A stretch of 64,000 nt of DNA from Thermococcus sp. (GTDB lineage: Archaea; Methanobacteriota_B; Thermococci; Thermococcales; Thermococcaceae), in assembly GCF_017656495.1 (NCBI RefSeq), contig NZ_JACDNS010000006.1:1-64000 (forward strand), in the 5' to 3' direction. Below, piece by piece: positions 26,761 through 34,332 of this stretch; position 1 is the stretch's first letter, and each line of letters begins with the position of its first letter. The position numbers were made by a program, and so were the translations under genes. The notes beneath the pieces were generated by a model. That model was not told the origin of the DNA and ran no database searches. It was given only the letters and a program-made list of their open reading frames with translations.

Positions 26761-27711
26761 ATGATAGCATTTGGTCCTGTTCCATCTCGCAGATTAGGAA
26801 AAAGCCTAGGCATAAACAACATTCCAGATAAAGTATGCTCATATGCTTGTGTTTACTGCCAAATTGGGAGAACAATTAAGATGGAAGTTGAAAGGAGAGC
26901 ATTTTATAACCCAGAATTGATCCTCAAGGAAGCTAAAGAAAAAATTGAAAAAGCCAGAGCAAAAGGAGAGCACGTTGATTACATCACATTTGTCCCAGAT
27001 GGTGAACCGACTTTGGACATTAACCTTGGAAAGGAAGCTGAGTTGCTGAAAGAACTTGGGATCCCTTTGGCAATTCTAACAAACTCTTCCCTAATCTGGA
27101 GGAAGGACGTTAGGAAAGATTTATTGAAGTTTGATTTTGTCTCTCTAAAGCTTGATGCTGTGAGCAAAGGCTTGTGGAGAAAAATTGACAGACCGCACAA
27201 AAGCTTAAAGCTCGATGAAATCCTTGATGGAATGCTCGAATTCAGAAAAGAGTTCAAAGGAAAACTCGTAACAGAGACTATGCTCATCGATGGAGTTGAT
27301 TATGGAGACGAATTTGAGAAGATTGCTGAGTTTCTGAAGAAGCTTAAACCAGATATAGCTTACATAGCTATTCCAACGAGGCCCCCAGCGGAGAAGTGGG
27401 TTAAGCCAGCTAGTGAGGAGACAATAAACAGAGCGTTTCAGATTTTTGCCAAGGCTTTAGGAAGTGATAGAGTGGAGTATCTCATTGGTTATGAGGGGAA
27501 TGCATTTGCTTTTACAGGAAATGTTGAGGAGGATTTACTGAGCATAACGTCGGTTCATCCAATGCGAGAAGATGCCGTTGAAGACTTTCTCAAAAAGGCT
27601 AATGCAGATTGGAGCGTTGTTGAGAAGCTTTTAAAGGAAGGAAAGATTATTGAGCTTGAATATGAAGGTAGAAAGTTTTACATGAGGAGGCTCAAGAGCA
27701 GAAACCTTTAA
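26761..27711 (+). CDS. Radical SAM protein (COG0731-like Fe-S oxidoreductase)
   Basis: 316 residues. It starts MIAFGPVPSRRLGKSLGINN and has the radical SAM cluster motif CSYACVYC (Cys27, Cys31, Cys34), binding a 4Fe-4S cluster and SAM. A glycine-rich SAM strand (FVPDGEPTLDI) follows, with partial TIM-barrel strands (LAILTNSSLIW, SLKLDAV). A C-terminal winged-helix-like region (about 255-316) is present. The substrate is unknown. The shared operator with the NifX-like gene suggests that both act in the same metal-dependent process. Confidence 0.9.
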   Translation: MIAFGPVPSRRLGKSLGINNIPDKVCSYACVYCQIGRTIKMEVERRAFYNPELILKEAKEKIEKARAKGEHVDYITFVPDGEPTLDINLGKEAELLKELGIPLAILTNSSLIWRKDVRKDLLKFDFVSLKLDAVSKGLWRKIDRPHKSLKLDEILDGMLEFRKEFKGKLVTETMLIDGVDYGDEFEKIAEFLKKLKPDIAYIAIPTRPPAEKWVKPASEETINRAFQIFAKALGSDRVEYLIGYEGNAFAFTGNVEEDLLSITSVHPMREDAVEDFLKKANADWSVVEKLLKEGKIIELEYEGRKFYMRRLKSRNL

Positions 27712-27753
27712 TTATGTTCCATTATGAGATAATTATCTGGAAGGTGATGCCTC

Positions 27754-28530
27754 CTGATAGCTCTCATATCATTCCTATTAGTTATTCTCGTTTCAATTAT
27801 AATCGTTAGAATAGGGGCTGTTGCACTAGAGATGACTGGGCTTTCTAGAGATGTTGCAGCTTTTCAGGCTCAGTCAGCTTTTTCTGGAACTGGATTCACA
27901 ACTTCAGAGTCAGAATATGTGGTATCTCATCCAGTGCGAAGAAAAATAATTAGGATTCTCATCTTTTTGGGAAGTGCGGGAATAACTTCGGCTATAGCTA
28001 CTCTTGTACTGACCTTCATTGGCAAGAGTGCTGAAGAAGCTAAGCAGACTTTCATTTTACTCCTGGGTGGTTTACTGGTTCTATATCTTTTTGTGAGGTC
28101 TAGATGGATAGATAGAATGATGAGGAAAATAATTAGAAAGCTTCTCAACAGATTCTTTCCTTCACTTAAAATTTACGATTACAATCAGCTTTTAGGTATA
28201 AGCAGAGGATATTCAATCGCACAGATAAAAGTCAAAAAGAACAGTTGGCTGGCAAATAAAACTTTAAGAGAACTGCAGCTTGATAAGGAGGGAGTTCTTG
28301 TCCTTGGAATTTACAGAAAAGTCGGAGAAAAAGAAGTCTACCTTGGTGCTCCAAGTGGTGATACAAAAATACTACCTGGAGACCTAGTTGTTCTTTATGG
28401 ACCTGAAGATGTCATATTGAATCTCTCGAAAAGGGTTAAAGGAATTAGGGGTAAGATTGAGCATGAAGAAGCAGTTGAAAAAGCAAAAATTAGAGCGATA
28501 CAGGAAGAGATGGAGCTTAAGGGTGAGTAA
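27754..28530 (+). CDS. Membrane protein with C-terminal TrkA-C (RCK_C) domain
   Basis: The open frame runs from 27748, just after an in-frame TGA at 27745. It encodes LLIALISFLLVILVSIIIVR, an N-terminal membrane helix, then two more helices (about 70-115) and a TrkA-C domain (about 160-230: AQIKVKKNSWLANKTL, GVLVLGIYRK, ILPGDLVVLYGPED). The first ATG in frame is 27832, which would cut off helix 1. SD GGTGAT (27743) is well spaced for a CTG at 27754. Alternatively ATG 27747 plus loss of one C would give MLLIALISF. TrkA-C domains bind ligands that gate ion transport, and an ion channel gene follows 2 bases later. Confidence 0.75.
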   Translation: MIALISFLLVILVSIIIVRIGAVALEMTGLSRDVAAFQAQSAFSGTGFTTSESEYVVSHPVRRKIIRILIFLGSAGITSAIATLVLTFIGKSAEEAKQTFILLLGGLLVLYLFVRSRWIDRMMRKIIRKLLNRFFPSLKIYDYNQLLGISRGYSIAQIKVKKNSWLANKTLRELQLDKEGVLVLGIYRKVGEKEVYLGAPSGDTKILPGDLVVLYGPEDVILNLSKRVKGIRGKIEHEEAVEKAKIRAIQEEMELKGE

Positions 28531-28532
28531 AT

Positions 28533-29981
28533 ATGTGCGAATATGTGTACGAAAATGGAGAGAAATGCAAAACAAAGCCACTACAAGGTTCTCAATATTG
28601 CTCACTGCACATACCTTATGAGGAAGGAGAACTTCTCTATGGAGAAAAGATTAAAGAGATTAAGAAGAGAGCTTTTCTTAAAAAACTCAAGAGAGGTGTT
28701 ACTTATTTTGAAGGGGTTTATCTCTATGATGTTCGTATTTCAAACTTCAAGAGCAATCAGACTTTAGTTTTTAAAAATTCAAAGATAAAGACCCTTATAA
28801 TAGACAGCTCAGAAATTGGTGGATTGACAATATACAGCTCTTCAATTGAGAGGATAATAATCTTTGAAACAACATTAAAAACCCTCATGATAGCAAAATC
28901 AAATATATTTGGCGTTAATATTCTCAGGCTAAAATTCTCTGGTTCCCTTTATCTCAAGGATAGCGGCATTAGATATATCATGATGAATTCCTTTCAATAT
29001 GTCAAAACTGAAGAGAAGCCAAGTGAAGAAGAATACGGTGAGAGAAGCAAAGCCTATGGTAGAATTGAGCTTTTTAACATTAATGGCGTGAGAAGGATAG
29101 GAATTAATTCAAGATATCCTCTCTTAAGACAGATCCTTGAGGAGCATGGAATTAGGGTCACCGAGGTTTCGAGGAAGCATGCAAGGGCTGAAATTTTTGT
29201 AATTAGTGGAGTCCATTTTGATGAAAATCCTCGTTTTAAGCGTCAAGTTAGGGTTTCAATTAGAGGTTTTAATGGGCAGCTTTTAATGGAAAATCTCGAG
29301 ATTCCTGGACATGTTCAAATAACTCAAAGTAAAGTTAAACTTCCAGAGTTCGTTCATGTCAAGATTCTGAACAATATAATTTTTCGGAAAGTCCACTTCT
29401 ATAGCGATGTCACTTGGAACCTAACGGTTCTGCCTAATCTCGTGGCAGAGCTGGATGTTGAGGGTTTTATCTTGCTTGAGGAATGTCAGTTTAATAACTC
29501 TCATATTGAGGAGATATTCTACCGACTAGCTCGCACCACCTGGGAAAAAAGCGGGGATAAGGACAAGGCTGATGAATATTATTACAAAGAGATGGTTGCA
29601 AAGAGAAAACAGCGCATGACAGCATATAGGAAGGGTAAGAAAAAGATTATCCTCATTGAGCCTTATGTGGAGTGGCTCCTGGCAGATCTTACATGCAAAT
29701 ATGGCACCACTTGGAAAAGACCAATTGTAATCTGGATTATCACTGTAAATATAATATTCCCGATACTCTTTTACATTACAAAAAGTGTTGAAGGAAGTGG
29801 AGTTCCTTTGAAGTCTTTTTTGGATTATGTGTATTTCAGCATAGTCACTGCAACAACACTTGGTTATGGAGATTTGCATCCAGTTGGAATTGGAAGAGTT
29901 TTGGCTTCAGGTGAAGCTATATTTGGAATGTTCATGTGGGCAGTGCTGTTAACAGTTTTTGCTAGGAAGTATATGAGGTGA
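28533..29981 (+). CDS. Two-TM K+-channel-like protein with N-terminal zinc motif and beta-helix-like domain
   Basis: 482 residues in an unusual order. Residues 1-27 hold Cys2, Cys12, Cys23 and His26 (CEYVYENGEKC, then YCSLH), a likely zinc site. Residues about 60-340 show pentapeptide- or adhesin-like short strands (FKNSKIKTLIIDSSEIGGLT, YSSSIERIII), suggesting a beta-helix. The last 100 residues hold two membrane helices around a pore loop with the selectivity filter TLGYGD (442-447). By family it should be a tetrameric K+ channel with a cytoplasmic sensing domain. It lies in one operon with the TrkA-C protein and the NAD-kinase-like gene. SD GGGTGAG. Confidence 0.85.
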   Translation: MCEYVYENGEKCKTKPLQGSQYCSLHIPYEEGELLYGEKIKEIKKRAFLKKLKRGVTYFEGVYLYDVRISNFKSNQTLVFKNSKIKTLIIDSSEIGGLTIYSSSIERIIIFETTLKTLMIAKSNIFGVNILRLKFSGSLYLKDSGIRYIMMNSFQYVKTEEKPSEEEYGERSKAYGRIELFNINGVRRIGINSRYPLLRQILEEHGIRVTEVSRKHARAEIFVISGVHFDENPRFKRQVRVSIRGFNGQLLMENLEIPGHVQITQSKVKLPEFVHVKILNNIIFRKVHFYSDVTWNLTVLPNLVAELDVEGFILLEECQFNNSHIEEIFYRLARTTWEKSGDKDKADEYYYKEMVAKRKQRMTAYRKGKKKIILIEPYVEWLLADLTCKYGTTWKRPIVIWIITVNIIFPILFYITKSVEGSGVPLKSFLDYVYFSIVTATTLGYGDLHPVGIGRVLASGEAIFGMFMWAVLLTVFARKYMR

Positions 29982-29985
29982 AAAA

Positions 29986-31113
29986 ATGAGGGCAGGCTTA
30001 ATAATTAATCCAATAGCTGGAATGGGAGGTAAAGTTGCTTTAAAAGGTACAGATGGAGTTGTCGAAGAAGCGATAAGAAGAGGAGCTAAGCCGATAGCAT
30101 TAGATTTGGCTAAGCTCTTTTTAAGTGAGCTTTCTCATTATCATGAATCTAAGGACATAGAATTCTTGACAGGTCCTAAAGAGCTTGGTGAATACGCTTT
30201 TAAGGATTTTAACTTTTTATATAGTGTTATTAGGCACAGAGAAATTGGTTATAAAGAGATTTTTGGAGTTAGAATCCCGGATACCACAAGTGAAGACACA
30301 AAAACTTTAGCAAAGTTAATGGCAGATAAAGTTGATATTTTGGTTTTTGCAGGGGGAGATGGAACTGCAAGAGATGTATATTCTGCAGTTAATAAGAAAG
30401 TCCCAATTCTTGGAATTCCAACGGGAGTAAAGATGTTTTCAGGAGTTTTTGCTTCATCTCCAGAAGATGCTGCTAAGCTGTTAATTGAATTCCTTAAGGG
30501 AAATGCTCAAATTGTTGAGCGTGAAATTTTAGATTTGGATGAAAACGCTTACAGACATGATGAGATAAAAGCCAGGCTTTATGGCACAGCGCTAACTCCC
30601 TATTTTGAAACCTTAGTCCAAGGCTCCAAAGAGCCAACAAACGTTGATGAAAGTGAGGAGCTTGAAGTTTTGGCTGAAGCTATTGTTGAAGAGCTGGAAG
30701 ATGGAATCTACTTCTTGGGAGCAGGCTCAACAATAAAGAGGATTAAGGACAAACTTGGCATTGATGGAACTCTTTTGGGGGTTGATATTGTTGAAATTAA
30801 AGATGGGAGGGCTAGGCTTTTAGTCAAAGATGCTCAAGAAAGGGATTTGCTGAAGTTCATTAATAAAAATCCAAAAATAATTGTTACAGTTGTAGGGGGT
30901 GTTAATTTCCTTTTCGGAAGGGGCAATCAGCAGTTTTCTGCAGATGTTCTTAGGCATATCCCAAAAGAAAACATCATTGTTGTTGCAACTCCGTCAAAAG
31001 TTGAAAAACCAATAAGGGTGTATACAGGGAATAGAGAAGTCGATAAAAAGCTTAAAGGATACATAAGGGTCCGCATTGGTGCTTGGAGAGAAAGACTAGT
31101 AAAAATTATTTAA
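29986..31113 (+). CDS. ATP-NAD kinase-like protein (COG3199)
   Basis: 375 residues. GLIINPIAGMGG at the N-terminus and GGDGTARDV (residues 123-131) are the diacylglycerol/NAD kinase-like nucleotide-binding motifs; PILGIPTGVKMFSGVF follows. The C-terminal half (about 210-375) is the beta-sandwich part (FLGAGSTIKRI, VTVVGGVNFLFGRGNQQFS). The archaeal COG3199 family is annotated as predicted polyphosphate/ATP-dependent NAD kinase, but the true substrate is not settled. It starts 4 bases after the channel gene. Confidence 0.88.
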   Translation: MRAGLIINPIAGMGGKVALKGTDGVVEEAIRRGAKPIALDLAKLFLSELSHYHESKDIEFLTGPKELGEYAFKDFNFLYSVIRHREIGYKEIFGVRIPDTTSEDTKTLAKLMADKVDILVFAGGDGTARDVYSAVNKKVPILGIPTGVKMFSGVFASSPEDAAKLLIEFLKGNAQIVEREILDLDENAYRHDEIKARLYGTALTPYFETLVQGSKEPTNVDESEELEVLAEAIVEELEDGIYFLGAGSTIKRIKDKLGIDGTLLGVDIVEIKDGRARLLVKDAQERDLLKFINKNPKIIVTVVGGVNFLFGRGNQQFSADVLRHIPKENIIVVATPSKVEKPIRVYTGNREVDKKLKGYIRVRIGAWRERLVKII

Positions 31114-31190
31114 ATGGGTAGAGGCTTTTTATTTTGGATTGGTCTTGTACCTTTCTTTAAATCATTTAAAAAAGTCAACATAAGAAAGGC

Positions 31191-31225
31191 GTTTATATGA
31201 AAAAGTGTAACTAAAAATGGTGAGA
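31191..31225 (+). promoter_or_regulatory. Promoter of the 31229 gene
   Basis: TATA box GTTTATATGA (31191-31200) and SD GGTGAG (31220-31225) before ATG 31229. Confidence 0.5.
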
Positions 31226-31228
31226 TTT

Positions 31229-32131
31229 ATGAAGTATAGCAAACTTACGGTTGAACTACTCAAAGGAGCAGAGCAGGTAATTTATTACGATCCCGTCTAT
31301 CATGGCAGAACACTAAAGATATTTGGTATTGACAATGATCCAACAAAAATGGTGAAGTATCTAGCAGACAAATACATCGAAAAAGAGTACGGGCAAATCA
31401 TCTTTGATACAACAGGAGAATATCCAAAGGACGGGTTTGAGACCATAATAAAAATTAACGATGGCAAACCAACGGGTCTTGATCCAATAAGGATGGCTAA
31501 GGAGGGAATAATAAGCGATCCCTATGCAGCAGTAACAATAGTTCAAACTATCTACGAGCTGGATAGAAGTTTAACAGAAAAGCTTTATGCTGATGTTCTA
31601 TCTGGGAAAATTAAGAGCGTTCCTCAAGCCGCATCATCTAAAGAGAAATATGGGGAAGTGATTAGAGAAAGCTACACTGCCCTTGATGAAGTCTTCTTTC
31701 AAGGTGATATCCCTGAGTTTGGAAACTCCATTCTTGTGGACCTTAGCGATGCGCACAGCATTACGATAGTTGGGATGGCATTTCTTATTGTTGCAGCGGG
31801 GGTGAGAAAAAGGAGACATGTATTCATAGGTTTAGACGATGCAGCAGTTTTGGGCTACACTCCCGCTGGTAGTGCTGCAATACCACTCTTGACTCAGCCA
31901 ATGAGAGGCAGAGTAACTGTTTTGGCAACAAGATATGCTATTGAGTCAATTCTCAACATTTCTGGGCCGACATTAGTTATGTATACGGATCCTGACATAC
32001 AAAGCTTGATTTATGAGTCAAATGGGGTTCCCCCAGGTGCAATGAGGAAACGAGTTTTGAAAGGCAAAGGAGCATTTATCTGGAGAACTCCAGAGACTAT
32101 AAATGTCGAAGAAGGTGATCTTCCATTTTAA
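31229..32131 (+). CDS. Unknown protein, possibly degenerate HerA/FtsK-like ATPase fold
   Basis: About 300 residues, not recognised. An ATG at 31217 lies upstream, but SD GGTGAG (31220-31225) favours 31229 (MKYSKLTVELL). The order of features recalls HerA-type P-loop proteins: an acidic motif after a strand (IIFDTTGEYP), a strand ILVDLSDAHSITIVGMAFLI, and HVFIGLDDAAVLG in the place of Walker B. No Walker A (GxxxxGK[ST]) is present, so ATP hydrolysis is doubtful. Stand-alone gene with its own promoter. Confidence 0.6.
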   Translation: MKYSKLTVELLKGAEQVIYYDPVYHGRTLKIFGIDNDPTKMVKYLADKYIEKEYGQIIFDTTGEYPKDGFETIIKINDGKPTGLDPIRMAKEGIISDPYAAVTIVQTIYELDRSLTEKLYADVLSGKIKSVPQAASSKEKYGEVIRESYTALDEVFFQGDIPEFGNSILVDLSDAHSITIVGMAFLIVAAGVRKRRHVFIGLDDAAVLGYTPAGSAAIPLLTQPMRGRVTVLATRYAIESILNISGPTLVMYTDPDIQSLIYESNGVPPGAMRKRVLKGKGAFIWRTPETINVEEGDLPF

Positions 32132-32194
32132 GTCTCTTCTTTGTCTCTTTTAGAATTGTGATCCTAAGTATAACAAATGAAAATTCGAGAGAAA

Positions 32195-33307
32195 TTAGAA
32201 CAAGGCCCCATATTTGTAGAAAATGTGACATGTTCCCTCATATGAAACCATACACGGTCCAACTGGGTTCCTCGGGGTGCATGTCTTTCCAAAGTGAGGA
32301 CACTGTGGAGGCAACGCTAATCCACGGAGTATTGCGCCGCAAAGGCAGCCTTTCTCCAAATCGGGCAACTTAGGAACTTTAACGTCATAATAAGTCCTTA
32401 TCTCCAGGTTTTTGTACTCATCTTTAAGCTCAAGCCCACTCTTTGGAATCACTCCTAAAGCTCTCCATTTTGCATCTACAACTTCAAAGAACTTGTTTAT
32501 CAGCTTTTGAGCTTCAACATTTCCTTCATATTTTACAACCCTCGTATATTCGTTCTCTATTTTTATTTCTCCCTTTCTTATCATTCTCAGAAGCATTAGA
32601 ATTCCCATCAACACATCAACAGGCTCAAAACCTGCCACAACTTGGGGAACTCCATATTTCTCTGTTATATATGCCCATCCTTTGACACCTATTATTGTTG
32701 AAACATGACCTGGGTCAATTAGTCCGTCAAAAGCTGTGCCTTGCTTGACCAATGCCTCAACAGCAGGTGGAGTTAAGCGGTGAACAGAATAAATCTTAAA
32801 GTTTTCCAGGTTTTCCTCGACAACTGCATTAAGCATTCCAGCAGCGGGAGCAGTTGTGGTTTCAAATCCTGGGGAGAAATGAACAACCAGCTTGTCTGGA
32901 TTGTTTTTGGCAATCTTATATGCGTCATAAATTGAATAGACTATCCTAACGTCATATCCTTCACTTCTCAAGTCAGCAAAACTTCCTCTTGGCGTGGGAA
33001 TTTTATACATGTCGCCAAATGTCGTTAGAATTATTTTTTCTCCTTCCTCGTAGGCTTTCCTCATTATCTCTTGCATCTTCACGATGTCCTCAACTGGGGT
33101 TATGCAGACGGGACATCCAGGCCCACTGACGATTTTAACGTTTTCTGGCAAGAGTGAGCGGATTCCGCTCCTTGTTACCGTATCCTCGTGGGTTCCGCAG
33201 ACGTGCATAATTTTAACTACCCTTCCTATTTTTTCGGCCTCCTTGTGAATGAGCCTTGTTATCTTTTGAGCAAGCTCTTTGTCTCTAAAAACACTAAAAG
33301 CTTCCAT
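32195..33307 (-). CDS. hypD: Hydrogenase maturation protein HypD
   Basis: About 370 residues. It has the HypD signature cysteines: MHVCGTHEDTV, SGPGCPVCITP and the C-terminal cluster motif with CLCGAILRG, CPHFGKTC and GPCMVSYEGTC. HypD carries a 4Fe-4S cluster and, with HypC, is the scaffold on which Fe(CN)2CO is built for NiFe hydrogenases. Start at ATG 33307 (MEAFSVFRDKEL) with SD GGAGG 7 bases away; ATG 33313 overlaps the hypC stop and is too close to the SD. Downstream of and coupled to hypC. Confidence 0.96.
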   Translation of the reverse strand: MEAFSVFRDKELAQKITRLIHKEAEKIGRVVKIMHVCGTHEDTVTRSGIRSLLPENVKIVSGPGCPVCITPVEDIVKMQEIMRKAYEEGEKIILTTFGDMYKIPTPRGSFADLRSEGYDVRIVYSIYDAYKIAKNNPDKLVVHFSPGFETTTAPAAGMLNAVVEENLENFKIYSVHRLTPPAVEALVKQGTAFDGLIDPGHVSTIIGVKGWAYITEKYGVPQVVAGFEPVDVLMGILMLLRMIRKGEIKIENEYTRVVKYEGNVEAQKLINKFFEVVDAKWRALGVIPKSGLELKDEYKNLEIRTYYDVKVPKLPDLEKGCLCGAILRGLALPPQCPHFGKTCTPRNPVGPCMVSYEGTCHIFYKYGALF

Positions 33308-33309
33308 TT

Positions 33310-33534
33310 TCATTCCTCCATAGCTTTTAGAACTTCTTCCCATGCTTGCAGAATCTCTTTTGCAGTTCTTTCATCTAACTTTTCTATTGCGAAGCCAGTG
33401 TGAACTATTACATAATCGCCAATTTTAACATCAGGAAGCAGATCAAGACGTGCCTCTCTCTTTACGCCACCGAAATCAACAATTGCAACTTTTCCATTGA
33501 TTTCAAGAACCTTAGCTGGGACCGCTAGACACAT
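33310..33534 (-). CDS. hypC: Hydrogenase maturation chaperone HypC
   Basis: 74 residues. It starts MCLAVPAKVLEINGKVAIVD, with the essential N-terminal Cys2, then the small beta-barrel typical of HypC/HupF (GDYVIVHTGFAIEKLDE). The frame runs farther upstream (to 33636), but the Met-Cys start with SD GGGTGAG at 33534 is the family start. It hands the iron precursor to the hydrogenase large subunit together with HypD. A SurR consensus site lies 50-67 bases upstream. Confidence 0.96.
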   Translation of the reverse strand: MCLAVPAKVLEINGKVAIVDFGGVKREARLDLLPDVKIGDYVIVHTGFAIEKLDERTAKEILQAWEEVLKAMEE

Positions 33535-33584
33535 ATTTCTCACCCACTCTTTGTTTAGTGGGCGGGCTTTATAGGTGTTTTTAA

Positions 33585-33601
33585 AACTTTGTGTTTGAAA
33601 C
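33585..33601 (-). promoter_or_regulatory. Full SurR consensus site upstream of hypCD
   Basis: On the minus strand GTTTCAAAC-ACAAA-GTT (33601 to 33585) matches GTTn3AACn5GTT at every fixed position. It lies just upstream of, and touching, a TATA-like TTTTAAAAAC (about 33577-33587) and farther upstream of a second one, CCTATAAAG (33568-33576). A site upstream of BRE/TATA is the position from which SurR activates hydrogenase genes. Confidence 0.75.
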
Positions 33602-33682
33602 CTAGCTAAGCTGGGGTATTTTTTGAAGATAACCAAAAACTTAAAGTCTTCATGACTGGTTTTTACTTGCAGAGGTGAGAGT

Positions 33683-34105
33683 ATGAGTATTGAAGAAGCA
33701 AAAAGGGCACTTTTTAAGAGGCTCAGAGAATTCTACGGGGATAATTTACTCTCTGTAGTCTTTTATGGTGCACACTTGAAAGGAAAGCTTGATGAGATTG
33801 ATGTTTTGGTAATTATAGATAAGCCTACTGATTCAGTGAAAGTTAACAGAGTTGCTGAGTTTATAGAGAACATTAAAGAGCCTATTGAGGACAAGTTTGG
33901 GTATTTCATAGCTTTTGAACTCTATACAAAGGAAGAAGCAGAGAACTTTCACTCCTCCTACTTGGACGTTGCAGTTAACTATGAAGTTGCTTATGACAAG
34001 AACAACTACTTCCAGAACCTATTAAAGGAAATGCTCAACCCCAAGAAGACAATGGAGTACGTGAAATATCTCTCAACAATAGAATATGTCAGAAAAGATG
34101 AGTGA
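33683..34105 (+). CDS. Small nucleotidyltransferase-like (MNT) protein, degenerate motif
   Basis: 140 residues with the minimal nucleotidyltransferase layout. The helix-strand-turn has FYGAHLKGKLDEIDVLVI where active enzymes have G-S-x10-D-x-D. The Ser is replaced by Ala and one of the paired acidic residues is Val. A later acidic strand (YFIAFELYTKEE) could supply the third carboxylate. It may be a non-catalytic relative; a HEPN partner was not found next to it. SD GAGGTGAGAG before ATG 33683. Confidence 0.7.
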   Translation: MSIEEAKRALFKRLREFYGDNLLSVVFYGAHLKGKLDEIDVLVIIDKPTDSVKVNRVAEFIENIKEPIEDKFGYFIAFELYTKEEAENFHSSYLDVAVNYEVAYDKNNYFQNLLKEMLNPKKTMEYVKYLSTIEYVRKDE

Positions 34106-34332
34106 TAGTAAGATGAAGCCTTGCTTTTGGCATTTAGATGCTGTGAGTATCTTGGGATTTCTCCAGATTGATCCCAATTTTTAGATTTGTGCAGAAGCTT
34201 AAAGAAGCTTTTTGGATTATTTTAACCTTATGTTATACACCTACCGTTTTGAAAAGCGTTAAAAATTGCCATTTTAATTCCCATTTGATAATACGAAATC
34301 TAAAATCAGTAGCACAAATGGTGGTGAAATTT

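Noticed and set aside
34168-34332. N-terminal extension of the binding lipoprotein (frame opens at 34168)
   Set aside because: The SD and a canonical lipoprotein signal start at ATG 34333; the extension has neither.
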